Positions 7,774 to 15,619 of a stretch of 33,669 bases of DNA are shown here, piece by piece. Made by a program: the position numbers and the translations under genes. The first letter of the stretch is position 1; each line of letters starts with the position of its first letter. The stretch is from assembly GCA_008080515.1 (NCBI GenBank), contig VIKH01000029.1:1-33669 (forward strand). Reading direction: 5' to 3'. The notes beneath the pieces were generated by a model. That model made no database searches, was not told the origin of the DNA, and worked only from the letters and a program-made list of their open reading frames with translations. Origin of the DNA: Gallionellaceae bacterium (lineage in GTDB: Bacteria; Pseudomonadota; Gammaproteobacteria; Burkholderiales; Gallionellaceae).

Positions 7774-8142
7774 TCAGCCTGCCAGCACCAGCGCCCAGAC
7801 CGCCACAAGGTTGGCGATCGTGATGAGCACCGCAGCGCTGCCTATGTCTTTCGCGCGCTTGGCGAGCCTGTGGTCGTCCAGCGATATCCGGTCAACCGCA
7901 GCCTCGATGGCCGAATTCAGCAGCTCGACGATGAGCAGCAGCAGCACGCTGCCCACCATCATGGCGCGCCCGACAGCCTCCGCCTCCACCCAGAACGCCA
8001 GCGGTAGCAAGATAGCCGCCAGCAGCACCTCCTGGCGGAAGGCATCTTCATTCCGGTACGCTTCCTTGATGCCGGAACAGGAATAATACAACGCGTTCAA
8101 CAGGCGCTTGAATCCGGTCTTGCCTTTGTAAGGGCTTTCCAT
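7774..8142 (-). CDS. dgkA: Diacylglycerol kinase
   Basis: This is a 122-residue integral membrane protein with three hydrophobic helices (about 38-55, 62-80 and 100-120), the size and layout of prokaryotic DgkA. The signature ELLNSAIEAAVDR at about 73-85 and the upstream NEDAFRQE acidic motif carry the catalytic and metal-binding residues. It phosphorylates diacylglycerol with ATP to give phosphatidic acid, recycling lipid released by envelope glucan and LPS modification. The ATG at 8142 has an AGGTG site just upstream. It lies 7 bases after the stop of the lpxH-like gene and 40 bases before the glycosyltransferase, so all three form one lipid operon. Confidence 0.93.
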   Translation of the reverse strand: MESPYKGKTGFKRLLNALYYSCSGIKEAYRNEDAFRQEVLLAAILLPLAFWVEAEAVGRAMMVGSVLLLLIVELLNSAIEAAVDRISLDDHRLAKRAKDIGSAAVLITIANLVAVWALVLAG

Positions 8143-8149
8143 AAAGCAC

Positions 8150-8926
8150 CTATGATCCGGCGGCAAAATCCGGGTTCGCATTCCACTTGATGAGCTCCAT
8201 GCGCCCGTCAAGATGTTCCACGATCGCCGTGCAGCTATCCACCCAATCGCCGCAGTTCATATAAGAGAACCCGCCGACCTCCTTGATCATCGGCCAATGG
8301 ATGTGCCCGCAAATCGCTCCATCCAGCTTGAGCTCGCGGATATGGTGAATAACCGATTCCTCAAAATTGAAAATGAAATTGACCGCAGTTTTTATCTTGC
8401 GTTTGGCGTAGCCGGCCAGCGACCAGTAACCGGGACGTCGGAACGTCCTGCGCAACCAGGATAAATAGATATTCAGGCTTACCAGCAGGTTGTACGACTT
8501 GTCACCCAGAATGGCCACCCATTTGTAATGGCGCGTCACCTGATCGAACTCGTCGCCGTGCAACAGCAAATAGCGGCGCCCGTCTGCGGCGACATGCACC
8601 ATCTCGCGCGCAACCTCGACATCACCGAACGACGCTCCCGCATATTCGCGCATGGCCTCGTCATGGTTGCCGGGGATGAAATAAATCCGGTCGCCGTGGC
8701 GCGCCCGGCGGAGCAGTTTCTGCACTACCGTATTCTGGGCTGGCGTCCAGTAGATTCCGCCCCGGCTCATCGCCCACAAATCAACGATGTCGCCAAGCAG
8801 GAATATGTTTTCGGAGGAGTATTCTTTCAGGAAATCGAGCAGGCGATTCGCCTGGCAGGCCCTGGTTCCGAGGTGAATATCGGAAAGGAATATTGACCTG
8901 ACCTGCATCATTTGCGGCGCTTGCAA
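8150..8926 (-). CDS. LpxH-like UDP-2,3-diacylglucosamine pyrophosphatase (metallophosphoesterase)
   Basis: This 258-residue calcineurin-type phosphoesterase has all metal ligand motifs in order: SDIHLGT (15-21), LGDIVDLW (44-51), PGNHDE (85-90), LHGDEFD (122-128) and CGHIHWP (206-212). The spacing and the GDEFD box match the LpxH/LpxH2 group that hydrolyses UDP-2,3-diacylglucosamine to lipid X in lipid A synthesis. The protein is a little longer than classical LpxH and carries a basic amphipathic stretch (LSWLRRTFRRPGYWSLAGYA), likely to touch the membrane. It opens the dgkA-glycosyltransferase operon, in keeping with a lipid role. The start may be ATG 8926 or the internal ATG 8911. A related phosphoesterase with another substrate cannot be excluded. 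Confidence 0.82.
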   Translation of the reverse strand: MQAPQMMQVRSIFLSDIHLGTRACQANRLLDFLKEYSSENIFLLGDIVDLWAMSRGGIYWTPAQNTVVQKLLRRARHGDRIYFIPGNHDEAMREYAGASFGDVEVAREMVHVAADGRRYLLLHGDEFDQVTRHYKWVAILGDKSYNLLVSLNIYLSWLRRTFRRPGYWSLAGYAKRKIKTAVNFIFNFEESVIHHIRELKLDGAICGHIHWPMIKEVGGFSYMNCGDWVDSCTAIVEHLDGRMELIKWNANPDFAAGS

Positions 8927-9069
8927 TTCGCTATCCGGTCAGACATTGGAAGCAACGGTGGTGTATTGATGGTGGGAATGCTAATTGCCGAATATTTAAC
9001 CCTCGTGAATTATTTGTGACGGATTTATTGCGCGGTTTCTGCTGGAGGATGCCGCACGATTCTCGATAC

Positions 9070-10944
9070 TCACCAGTGGAGGCGCCGCAGCAGCGATTTC
9101 TTTTTCTGCTGGTGGGCTTGCATGCGATGCAGGATGTCATCCAGCGCCCGGACGGCCTCGATGATGTGCGCCCCCTTGTTCAGCATGACGCATTCGGCGC
9201 GCACACCCATCGCCGCATCGGTGATTTCAGCGCGGCTGGGCTGGCCGCTTTTGGATAAGCCCTCCAGCACCTGGGTAGCCCATATAACCGGTAAATGCGC
9301 CGCCTCGGCCAGCCACAGAATTTCTTCCTGCAGCTCCGCCAACCTTTCATAGCCGCACTCCACCGCCAGATCGCCGCGAGCGATCATGACGCCGACAGTT
9401 GGCGAGTGCAGAAGCGCGAAAAACAGTTCCGGCAAATTCTCGAACGCTGCGCGCGTTTCAATTTTCAGAACGATGCCCAGTTTTTCCGTGTTCAACCGCG
9501 CCAGGTGTTTCTGCAACAACCCGATGTCGGCAGCGCTCCTCACAAATGAAAGCCCGACCATATCCGCGTGCTGCACGACAAATTCCAGATGTTCGATATC
9601 CTGCTGCGTCAGGCCCGCCAGATCGAGATGGCTGTCCGGCAGGTTGATGCCTTTATTTGCCAGCAACTTCTCTCCGCCTTCGCGGGCCTGCGTAATTTCC
9701 ACCACTATTTTGTTGCTGCCGACACTGCGGATTACGCCGCCGATCCTGCCGTCGTCAATCAGAATGCGCTCCCCCGCCTGAACGGTGCGGAATATTTCCG
9801 GCAGGGAGCAGGCGATACTGGCCGCGCTCAACAAACGCCCGGCGGCATCAAATTGGGCCGGTCTCCCCGGCAACGGCTCGCGTGTGATGATCAGGGTATC
9901 TCCGGCTCGCAGGCGGATCAGTTCGGGGGCTGGCGGTAGCGCCCCGACGATGCCGGTGCGCCCCACCCGGTGCAGGTGCCCGGATATGGGCGCACGCAGG
10001 AGATGCAGTTCCGTGCCGGGTGCGATATAGGCGGTTTGTCTGGATTCCGCCCAAAAACCCTTTCCGGCCTGGCTGACGACTTGCAGGGTGCGCGGGGCGT
10101 CCCTCGCATCCGCAAACTCAATGATGTCGCTCGGCACCACCTTTGCGAGCCATTCCCCCTGCACGGGCAGGCAGGCGTCGGCGGGAGCCGGGCTGGGAGA
10201 AGCGTCGCCTTCCGGGTACAGCCATATTCGCGCGGGGGCAACCACGCTGCCATACCTGTCCCGCTGCGGTCTCCATTTGAGCACAGGAGGCGCTTGGGCA
10301 ATTTCTCCGGTGCGCAGCTTGGGGCCGCCCAGGTCCATCAGGATACGGCAATGCCTCCCCGTTTCGCGGCGCGCCAGATTGATCTGCTCGATCATTCTTG
10401 CCCACGTTTCGGGGGAATCGTGCGCACAGTTGATGCGGGCGCAGTCCATGCCATGGACGAGCATGTCCTTGACCAGCGAATAATCCCCTGCCGCTTCGCC
10501 CGGCAGCGTGACCATGATGCGCACCCGGCGATGCGAAGGAAGCTTGCCAAACAGACGATTGGTATTGCCCTCAAGCTGCGCGGCACCCGCCGCCTCCGGA
10601 GCGGGCAATATCTTGTCAGCCGTCACCCTGCCCAGCGCGCACCGCAAAAGATCAATGATGGCGTCGAGATTGGTCAGGACGTGCGATTCCATGCGGCCCA
10701 GCGATGAAAGGCCTGTCGCTGCCAATCTTTCCTGCAGCGCCCGCATATCCCTTCGCCTCAAGCTGAGGTAATGGATCAGGTTGACGGCGCTCGCCAGATG
10801 GCGCGGGTTCACGCCTTGCAGGGTTGTTGCGGATGACCGCTCAAACTCTTGCAGCTCGTTCCGCAATTCCTCCAGCTCGTGCAGCAGGCCGCTGTATGGA
10901 TGCTGTTCTCCGCGCTTGCGGGAACCCGGTTGCGGTTCGCTCAT
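9070..10944 (-). CDS. Long pyruvate kinase-family protein with N-terminal extension
   Basis: This is a 624-residue protein. Residues 1-135 form a helical extension not found in ordinary pyruvate kinase. The rest keeps the barrel motifs: CARINCAHD (168-176), MDLGGPKLRTG (203-213), LIDDGRIGG (395-403), NKGINLPDS (430-438), LKIETR (493-498), IARGDLAVE (521-529), WATQVLEG (555-562) and SRAEITD (570-576). The B domain between 214 and 395 is enlarged. The protein stops where the barrel ends, so the usual C-terminal allosteric domain is lacking. The catalytic Arg, Lys and the metal-binding Glu/Asp appear present, so phosphoenolpyruvate to pyruvate transfer is plausible, although a different phosphotransfer reaction is possible. 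It follows glycogen phosphorylase on the same strand after a 306-base gap, linking it to sugar breakdown. Confidence 0.82.
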   Translation of the reverse strand: MSEPQPGSRKRGEQHPYSGLLHELEELRNELQEFERSSATTLQGVNPRHLASAVNLIHYLSLRRRDMRALQERLAATGLSSLGRMESHVLTNLDAIIDLLRCALGRVTADKILPAPEAAGAAQLEGNTNRLFGKLPSHRRVRIMVTLPGEAAGDYSLVKDMLVHGMDCARINCAHDSPETWARMIEQINLARRETGRHCRILMDLGGPKLRTGEIAQAPPVLKWRPQRDRYGSVVAPARIWLYPEGDASPSPAPADACLPVQGEWLAKVVPSDIIEFADARDAPRTLQVVSQAGKGFWAESRQTAYIAPGTELHLLRAPISGHLHRVGRTGIVGALPPAPELIRLRAGDTLIITREPLPGRPAQFDAAGRLLSAASIACSLPEIFRTVQAGERILIDDGRIGGVIRSVGSNKIVVEITQAREGGEKLLANKGINLPDSHLDLAGLTQQDIEHLEFVVQHADMVGLSFVRSAADIGLLQKHLARLNTEKLGIVLKIETRAAFENLPELFFALLHSPTVGVMIARGDLAVECGYERLAELQEEILWLAEAAHLPVIWATQVLEGLSKSGQPSRAEITDAAMGVRAECVMLNKGAHIIEAVRALDDILHRMQAHQQKKKSLLRRLHW

Positions 10945-11250
10945 CGGTTCAGCGGGTTTAGTGTCGCAAACCAGAAATAACGAAACATGAAACGGCGTCT
11001 TTTTTCGCTATGCGGCGTTGCATCCACTTGCCGTATACCCCATACGGCTGCGTGTCTGCGCCTTGCCTGGCAAAAAAATCCATCCATTTCATTTGCCCCC
11101 TACTTCTGGTTTGCGACACTCGCCATTCCGGCAAGAGTAACGGGTTAATTAAGCGGCTTGGGTCGAGTTTATGTTTGACGGTTGTTTTCAAATTCACGGC
11201 ATGCGGAATTCCTGATCGCGGATGAGCAAATGCGGGGGCAACCGGCGCGC
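10945..11250. other. Gap between glgP and the pyruvate kinase-like gene
   Basis: These 306 bases separate two minus-strand genes. They include a 44-codon frame (10958-11092) and a 7-bp perfect hairpin GCCGTAT/ATACGGC at 11030-11048 with an ACCCC loop. The hairpin has no T-run, so it is not a standard terminator; it could be an operator. The AT-richer part around 11140-11200 is the likeliest place for the promoter of the pyruvate kinase-like gene, but I see no convincing consensus. Confidence 0.4.
10958..11092 (-). CDS. Possible 44-residue small protein before the pyruvate kinase-like gene
   Basis: The frame starts MKWMDFFARQGADTQPYGVY and ends CFVISGLRH, 13 bases before the next start. An AGGGGG stretch lies 3-8 bases before the ATG, a close but usable ribosome site. 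The peptide matches nothing I recognise. The frame may be chance, since it contains the 11030-11048 hairpin and codon use is not informative at this length. If real, it could be a leader peptide. Confidence 0.18.
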   Translation of the reverse strand: MKWMDFFARQGADTQPYGVYGKWMQRRIAKKDAVSCFVISGLRH

Positions 11251-13740
11251 TCATATTTTGGATATCTTCACCGACAATGGCGGCACGCGCCATATTTCTT
11301 CGTTGTATTCGTGGATGGCGCGGTCTGACGAAAACTGCCCGCACCGCGCCACGTTCAGGATGGACATGCGCGCCCACTGCTCCTGATCCCGGTAAGCCTG
11401 GCTTACCCGTGCCTGGCAGTCGAGATAGTCCTGAAAGTCGGCGCACACCAAAAAAGGATCGCTGTTCAGCAAACCGTCTGTCAGCGGGCGGAAAAGGCCT
11501 CCGTCGCCGTGGGAGAAATGACCCGAGTTGATCAGGTCAATTGCGCCGCGCAGGTTTTCGTTGGAGTAATAGATTTCCCGGGGCCGGTAACCCGACGCCC
11601 AAGTTTCGCCCACCTCCTGCACGCTTTTGCCAAACAGGAAAAAGTTTTCTTCGCCCACGGCTGCGCGGATTTCCGCGTTGGCGCCATCCAGGGTGCCGAT
11701 GGTCAGCGCCCCGTTCATGGTGAACTTCATGTTGCCGGTGCCGGAAGCCTCCTTGCCTGCGGTGGAAATCTGCTCCGCGATGTCCGCCGCTGGGTAGATA
11801 TGCTGGCCGTTCTTGACGCTGAAGTTTGGCACGAACACCACCCGCAGCAACTTGTTGACCTGCGGGTCGCGGTTGACGACATCGGCCACCGCGTTGATGA
11901 GCTTGATGATCAGTTTCGCCATCTGGTAGCCGGGCGCCGCCTTGCCGCCGAAAATGAAAGTGCGCAGCGTGATGTCCAGCGACGGGTTTTGTTTCAGGCG
12001 CTGGTAGAGACTGACGATGTGGAGCGCGTTGAGATGCTGGCGTTTGTATTCGTGGATGCGTTTGACCTGGATGTCGAAAAGCGTGTCCGGATCCACGCCG
12101 ATGCCGCAACAGCGGCGAATGTGGTTTGCCAGGCGCTCCTTGGCCGAGCGCTTGATCCCGCGCCAGCGCGACCGGAAGTCGCTGTTGCCGGCGTAAGGCT
12201 CCAACCGGCGGAGCTTTTTCAGGTGGCGCAACCAGTCATCGCCGACGATCTCCTCGATCAGGGCGACCAGGGGCGGATTGGCCAGTGCGATAAAGCGTCG
12301 CGGCGTTACGCCGTTGGTCTTGTTGTGGAATTTCTCCGGCCACATGTCGTAGAAATCCTTCAGCACCGTCTGCTTGAGCAGTTCGCTGTGCAGCTCCGCC
12401 ACCCCATTGATTGCCAAACTGCCGACACAGGCCAGATTGGCCATGCGCACGCGGCGCACCCCGTCGCCACCCCCCTCGTCTATCAGCGACATGCGCGCCA
12501 GGCGTGAGCCATCGTCAATGAAGCGGATGCGCACGTCATCCAGAAAGCGGCTGTTGATCTCGTAGATGATGGCGAGATGGCGTGGCAGGATGCGCTGGAA
12601 CAGCTCCAGCGGCCAAGTTTCCAGCGCTTCCGGCAGCAGGGTGTGGTTGGTATAGGCAAAACTTCGCCGCGTGAGATTCCAAGCCGTATCCCAAGCCATC
12701 TGGTGCTCGTCAAGAAGCAGGCGCATGAATTCGGCGATGGCAATGGCGGGGTGGGTATCGTTGAGCTGAACCGCAAACCTGTCGGGAAAGTGTTCCAGGC
12801 TGCCGTCGCCGTCCAAGGTCATCCGTATCATGTCCTGCAGTGAGCAAGAGACAAAAAAATACTGCTGGCGCAGGCGCAGGGCCTTTCCGATCTCCGGCTC
12901 GTCGTTGGGGTAGAGAACTTTGCTGATGTTCTGTGCCGCAATCATGTTGTCCACGGCGCCGTAGTAATCGCCGGCGTTGAATGCCTGCAAATCGAACTGC
13001 TCGCGCGCTTCCGATTTCCACAGGCGCAGCAGGTTCACGTTGAGCACGCCGTAACCCAGGATGGGCGTATCGTAGGCGACACCGTAGACGATGGTCTCCG
13101 GCATCCAGCGGCTGCATGGCAGGCCCTCGCCGTCGCGGTAACACTCGATGCTGCCGCCAAGCTTTACCGGATAGCGCAATTGCCTCTGCAGCTCCCAGGG
13201 ATTGCCGTGGCGCAGCCAGGCGTCCGCCACTTCCACCTGCCAGCCGTCCTTGATGGATTGTTCGAAAATCCCGTATTCGTAGCGTATGCCGTAACCGATG
13301 GCGGGGATTTCCAGCGTCGCCAGGGAATCCATGAAACAAGCCGCCAGACGACCGAGGCCGCCGTTGCCGAGCCCCGGCTCTTCCTCGGCCTCCAGGATAG
13401 CATCAAGGTCGAGGCCCAATTCGCTCATGGCCTGCCGGACTTTATCCTGCAGGCCCAGGTTGAGCAGGTTGTTCCCCAGATGCGGGCCGGGGAGGTATTC
13501 GGCGGACAGGTATGCCACTGACTTCACGTCCCGGCGCTTGTAGTTTTCATCCGTCGCGATGAGCCGCGCCAGCAGGCGGTCGCGGATGGTATAGGCCAGC
13601 GCGGTGTAATGATCGAGGGTGGTGGCGTTGTCGAAGGTTCTGACGGTGACATAGAACAGATTGTCCACGAACGACCGACGGATGGCCTCGACCGAGCGGG
13701 CGATGCGCGTGTGCAGGGATCTTTCGGCAATATCAGACAT
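11251..13740 (-). CDS. glgP: Glycogen/starch/maltodextrin phosphorylase
   Basis: This 829-residue enzyme of GT family 35 releases glucose-1-phosphate from alpha-1,4-glucans in the cytoplasm. The full-length fold is present: the EPGLGNGGLGRLAACFMDS box, VQLNDTHPAIAIAEFMRLL, NGVTPRRF, and the pyridoxal-phosphate site EASGTGNMKF with the cofactor Lys at about residue 672 (codon 11725-11727). The length is normal for bacterial GlgP. It lacks the N-terminal phosphorylation segment of animal enzymes, as expected. I chose ATG 13740 rather than the in-frame GTG at 13752 because family similarity begins at IARSVEAI soon after. A GC-rich hairpin sits directly before the start. The next gene downstream is the pyruvate kinase-like protein, so both act in carbohydrate use. 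Confidence 0.95.
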   Translation of the reverse strand: MSDIAERSLHTRIARSVEAIRRSFVDNLFYVTVRTFDNATTLDHYTALAYTIRDRLLARLIATDENYKRRDVKSVAYLSAEYLPGPHLGNNLLNLGLQDKVRQAMSELGLDLDAILEAEEEPGLGNGGLGRLAACFMDSLATLEIPAIGYGIRYEYGIFEQSIKDGWQVEVADAWLRHGNPWELQRQLRYPVKLGGSIECYRDGEGLPCSRWMPETIVYGVAYDTPILGYGVLNVNLLRLWKSEAREQFDLQAFNAGDYYGAVDNMIAAQNISKVLYPNDEPEIGKALRLRQQYFFVSCSLQDMIRMTLDGDGSLEHFPDRFAVQLNDTHPAIAIAEFMRLLLDEHQMAWDTAWNLTRRSFAYTNHTLLPEALETWPLELFQRILPRHLAIIYEINSRFLDDVRIRFIDDGSRLARMSLIDEGGGDGVRRVRMANLACVGSLAINGVAELHSELLKQTVLKDFYDMWPEKFHNKTNGVTPRRFIALANPPLVALIEEIVGDDWLRHLKKLRRLEPYAGNSDFRSRWRGIKRSAKERLANHIRRCCGIGVDPDTLFDIQVKRIHEYKRQHLNALHIVSLYQRLKQNPSLDITLRTFIFGGKAAPGYQMAKLIIKLINAVADVVNRDPQVNKLLRVVFVPNFSVKNGQHIYPAADIAEQISTAGKEASGTGNMKFTMNGALTIGTLDGANAEIRAAVGEENFFLFGKSVQEVGETWASGYRPREIYYSNENLRGAIDLINSGHFSHGDGGLFRPLTDGLLNSDPFLVCADFQDYLDCQARVSQAYRDQEQWARMSILNVARCGQFSSDRAIHEYNEEIWRVPPLSVKISKI

Positions 13741-13742
13741 TA

Positions 13743-13767
13743 TGAAAAGCACCGCCGCAAGCGGCGG
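13743..13767 (-). terminator. GC-rich hairpin with T-run just before glgP
   Basis: On the minus strand CCGCCG...CGGCGG (13752-13767, 6-bp stem, CTTG loop) is followed by TGCTTTT and then, after three bases, the glgP ATG. This is an intrinsic-terminator shape. It could end the transcript of the histone-like gene upstream, or act as an attenuator or translation block for glgP, because it covers the position where the ribosome binds. Confidence 0.45.
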
Positions 13768-13840
13768 GGTCGTTCATTTGTGCTTCATTCCGAGAACAAA
13801 TTTACCCCGGCGTTTCTGCTATGGCCGGTTGACGTTCGTG

Positions 13841-14287
13841 TCAGCACCCCAAACCCAGCTTGGCCGCAACTTCGCGCTCGGCCGCCAGCCAATGGTCGTG
13901 GGAGTGCCCCTGGAAATCCTGTTGCTCCGCGATGAAGTAGGCCGCCACCTCAATCATGCGATTGAGTGTTTCATGGTTTGGTTTTGCCACCCCTTGGTGA
14001 GCGGCTACCGCCTTGGTTGAGGCGCCCGCAGCCTGACCCACCACGGCCTTTCTCTTCGCGGGAGAGCTTGCCGTTTTAGCGCAAGCCGCATGATCCACGG
14101 CGGCCTTGCCAGTCTGTCCGTGGCAGCTTTCGCAATCGCTTTTCCTTGTCGCCGTTTTTTTGGCTGCCGCCGATTTTTTCACCGCAGCCGTTTTCTTCGC
14201 TCCGGCAGTCGCAGTTTTTCCTTCAACCGTGACGGCACTCTTTACCGCCACTTTTTTTGCAACCTTTTTCGCCTTTGGTTCCATCAT
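13841..14287 (-). CDS. Histone H1-like Lys/Ala-rich protein with C-terminal DUF2934
   Basis: This is a 148-residue protein. Residues 1-50 are repeats of Ala, Lys and Val (AKKVAKKVAVKSAVT) like bacterial histone H1-type or KTAA-repeat DNA-binding tails. Residues about 108-145 (RMIEVAAYFIAEQQDFQGHS and DHWLAAEREV) match the DUF2934 helical domain, whose function is unknown. Between them is a Cys-rich stretch, SDCESCHGQTGKAAVDHAAC, containing a CxxCH motif at 52-56. There is no signal peptide, so heme attachment is unlikely and metal or redox use is a guess. An AAAGGAGG ribosome site lies ideally spaced before the double ATG at 14287/14284. A nucleoid-associated role is inferred from composition. 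Confidence 0.72.
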   Translation of the reverse strand: MMEPKAKKVAKKVAVKSAVTVEGKTATAGAKKTAAVKKSAAAKKTATRKSDCESCHGQTGKAAVDHAACAKTASSPAKRKAVVGQAAGASTKAVAAHQGVAKPNHETLNRMIEVAAYFIAEQQDFQGHSHDHWLAAEREVAAKLGLGC

Positions 14288-14354
14288 GCTGGCCTCCTTT
14301 TCTGATCCGTGGTTGAGGTTCTGCCGCGCCAGTTTGCACTGGCCCGAACAAGTG

Positions 14355-14379
14355 TTATCCGGCGGACTCTACCGGATAA
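14355..14379. repeat. Hairpin between the PEP-CTERM-like and DUF2934 genes
   Basis: TTATCCGG at 14355-14362 pairs perfectly with CCGGATAA at 14372-14379 around a 9-base loop. It lies 48 bases past the stop of the PEP-CTERM-like gene on the minus strand, where a terminator would be expected. The T-run is missing on that strand, so it may instead stabilise the 3' end of the transcript. Confidence 0.35.
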
Positions 14380-14426
14380 TTATTGCAGCAGAATGACGGC
14401 TCACGCAGCAGATCGTGCGGGCCGGA

Positions 14427-15266
14427 TCAAGCCATGCGGGTGTGTTGGTAGCGTCGCCGCGATGCGGCGAACAGGGCGCAGAAACCTATGGAGAGCATTA
14501 CCCAGACTTCAGTCTCCGGGATTGGAGAAAGCAATACCCCAGTCGGGAATATAACGATAGTCGGGAATATAAGGCTTCCGCTTGGCGGGGTGCTGGCGTT
14601 GCCAGCAATGAGGAGAGTTTCGTCCATATTGCGCAGAGTGGCCGACGTGAATGTCGCAAGCAGCGTGATAGACCCCGATGAAGCTATAGCAGCCCCGCTC
14701 GTACTGTTCAGCGCGATGGCGCCGCTTGACGTGCTTATGAGCCCTCCCGATACCAGCGTCGCATCCCCAACTACAGCCACATCACCCGTCGGAAATGTCA
14801 CCCCGGTACCTCCCGTGCCGGTGATAGTAGCCCCGCTCGTACTGTTCAGCGCGATGGCGCCGCCCGGTACGCTAATGGCACCCGAGACATCAAGTACCCC
14901 ACCCGATACCAGCGTCAGGTTGCTGCCTTGAGTGTTCAGAGAACCCGTCAGAAAAATGTTGCCGGGCGTTTCGATCAACAGGCTGTTTGCTCCCGCATCG
15001 AGTGTGCCCGCAATGCTGATATTTCCCGTTGCCAGCAACAGGATTTGCTGCGCCGAGGTCAATCCGCCGAAGCTGACAGTTACGCCGCCCGGAATGAATA
15101 TGTCGGTGAAATTGAAAACCTGCTGCGCCGGGTCGAGCGCCACCGAAACGGTCGGCTGGAATGCTCCGTCGGCGCCGGTGGAGGTATAGGCGTTTGCGGC
15201 AGCAGAGGAAAAGAACATTGCCAAAGCCAGCGCCGATGCCGCAATGCGAAAACAAAACCGCTTCAT
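14427..15266 (-). CDS. PEP-CTERM-like secreted beta-helical protein
   Basis: This 279-residue protein has a clear signal peptide (MKRFCFRIAASALALAMFFS, cleavage near ANA-YTS). Its C-terminal tripartite tail starts PIPETEVWVML, continues as a hydrophobic helix and ends in ASRRRYQ. This matches a PEP-CTERM sorting signal, with PET in place of PEP. The middle is made of short Gly/Ser/Thr repeats (GNISIAGTLDAGAN, VLDVSGAISVPGGAIALNS) like the beta-helix of haemagglutinin-type proteins. An exosortase would cut the tail and link the protein to the envelope or EPS. The start at 15266 is fixed by a strong GGGAGG site 6 bases upstream. No intact exosortase lies in the window, so one must be elsewhere if the tail is used. 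Confidence 0.75.
   Translation of the reverse strand: MKRFCFRIAASALALAMFFSSAAANAYTSTGADGAFQPTVSVALDPAQQVFNFTDIFIPGGVTVSFGGLTSAQQILLLATGNISIAGTLDAGANSLLIETPGNIFLTGSLNTQGSNLTLVSGGVLDVSGAISVPGGAIALNSTSGATITGTGGTGVTFPTGDVAVVGDATLVSGGLISTSSGAIALNSTSGAAIASSGSITLLATFTSATLRNMDETLLIAGNASTPPSGSLIFPTIVIFPTGVLLSPIPETEVWVMLSIGFCALFAASRRRYQHTRMA
14691..14863 (-). repeat. Exact 35-bp internal repeat in the PEP-CTERM-like gene
   Basis: The 35 bases at 14691-14725 recur without change at 14829-14863, 138 bases (46 codons) apart and in the same frame. They encode GAIALNSTSGA in both places. A shorter match around CCCGATACCAGCGTC also appears twice. The repeat suggests recent growth or conversion of beta-helix rungs. 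Confidence 0.8.
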
Positions 15267-15403
15267 GTTGAACCTCCCGGGATGGATAAGCCAAGGCAAC
15301 AAATGTGGATGAGTCGTGCAGCGTGTATCCTCCTGCTGCCTGGTGGAAACACAACGCTTTTCCCACCCTATCTTGGTTTTGTTAAGGAATTATTGGCCAG
15401 AAA

Positions 15404-15512
15404 TGAGCCAGAAGAACTATTGACGATGCGGCTACAATCTGCAACGCTCGACGCTATTTTCGCTGCCTGTAAAGCTGCGCTTCCGCCCGGTCGCGGGAAT
15501 CCTGGAAGACCG
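15404..15512. repeat. Direct repeat, copy A (fossil 3' end of the coiled-coil gene)
   Basis: About 109 bases beginning TGAGCCAGAAGAACTATTGA recur, slightly changed, at 15620-15728. Read on the minus strand, the last part encodes FQDSRDRAEAQLYRQRK followed by a TAG at 15454-15456. This is the C-terminus of the coiled-coil protein encoded at 17658-18329. The homology ends abruptly at the palindromic element at 15512. Confidence 0.65.
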
Positions 15513-15589
15513 TAGGGTGGGCACGTTTTTGTGCCCACGCGGATTCCAAACCGCGTGGGCAGACAAAAAACCTTGTCTGCCCACCCTAC
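15512..15589. repeat. 78-bp three-armed palindromic repeat element
   Basis: Perfect 12-bp ends GTAGGGTGGGCA (15512-15523) and TGCCCACCCTAC (15578-15589) enclose further inverted arms: GTGGGCAC/GTGCCCAC (15517-15524 and 15531-15538), GCCCACGCGG/CCGCGTGGGC (15533-15542 and 15551-15560) and GGGCAGACAA/TTGTCTGCCC (15557-15566 and 15573-15582). The GTAGGGTGGGCA motif is a familiar dispersed repeat in several bacteria. A REP- or MITE-like element that folds into alternative cloverleaf forms is likely. Confidence 0.7.
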
Positions 15590-15619
15590 ATGATTTTTTG
15601 AGAACAAACTTACCTTGAG

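Noticed and set aside
11030-11048. GCCGTAT/ATACGGC hairpin as a terminator
   Set aside because: The stem is perfect but there is no T-run on either strand.
11509-12507. 332-codon frame opposite glgP
   Set aside because: GC-rich antisense opening. glgP is full length and well conserved on the other strand.
13841-14287. DUF2934 protein as a c-type cytochrome because of CxxCH
   Set aside because: There is no signal peptide and the motif sits in a Lys/Ala-rich cytoplasmic-type protein.
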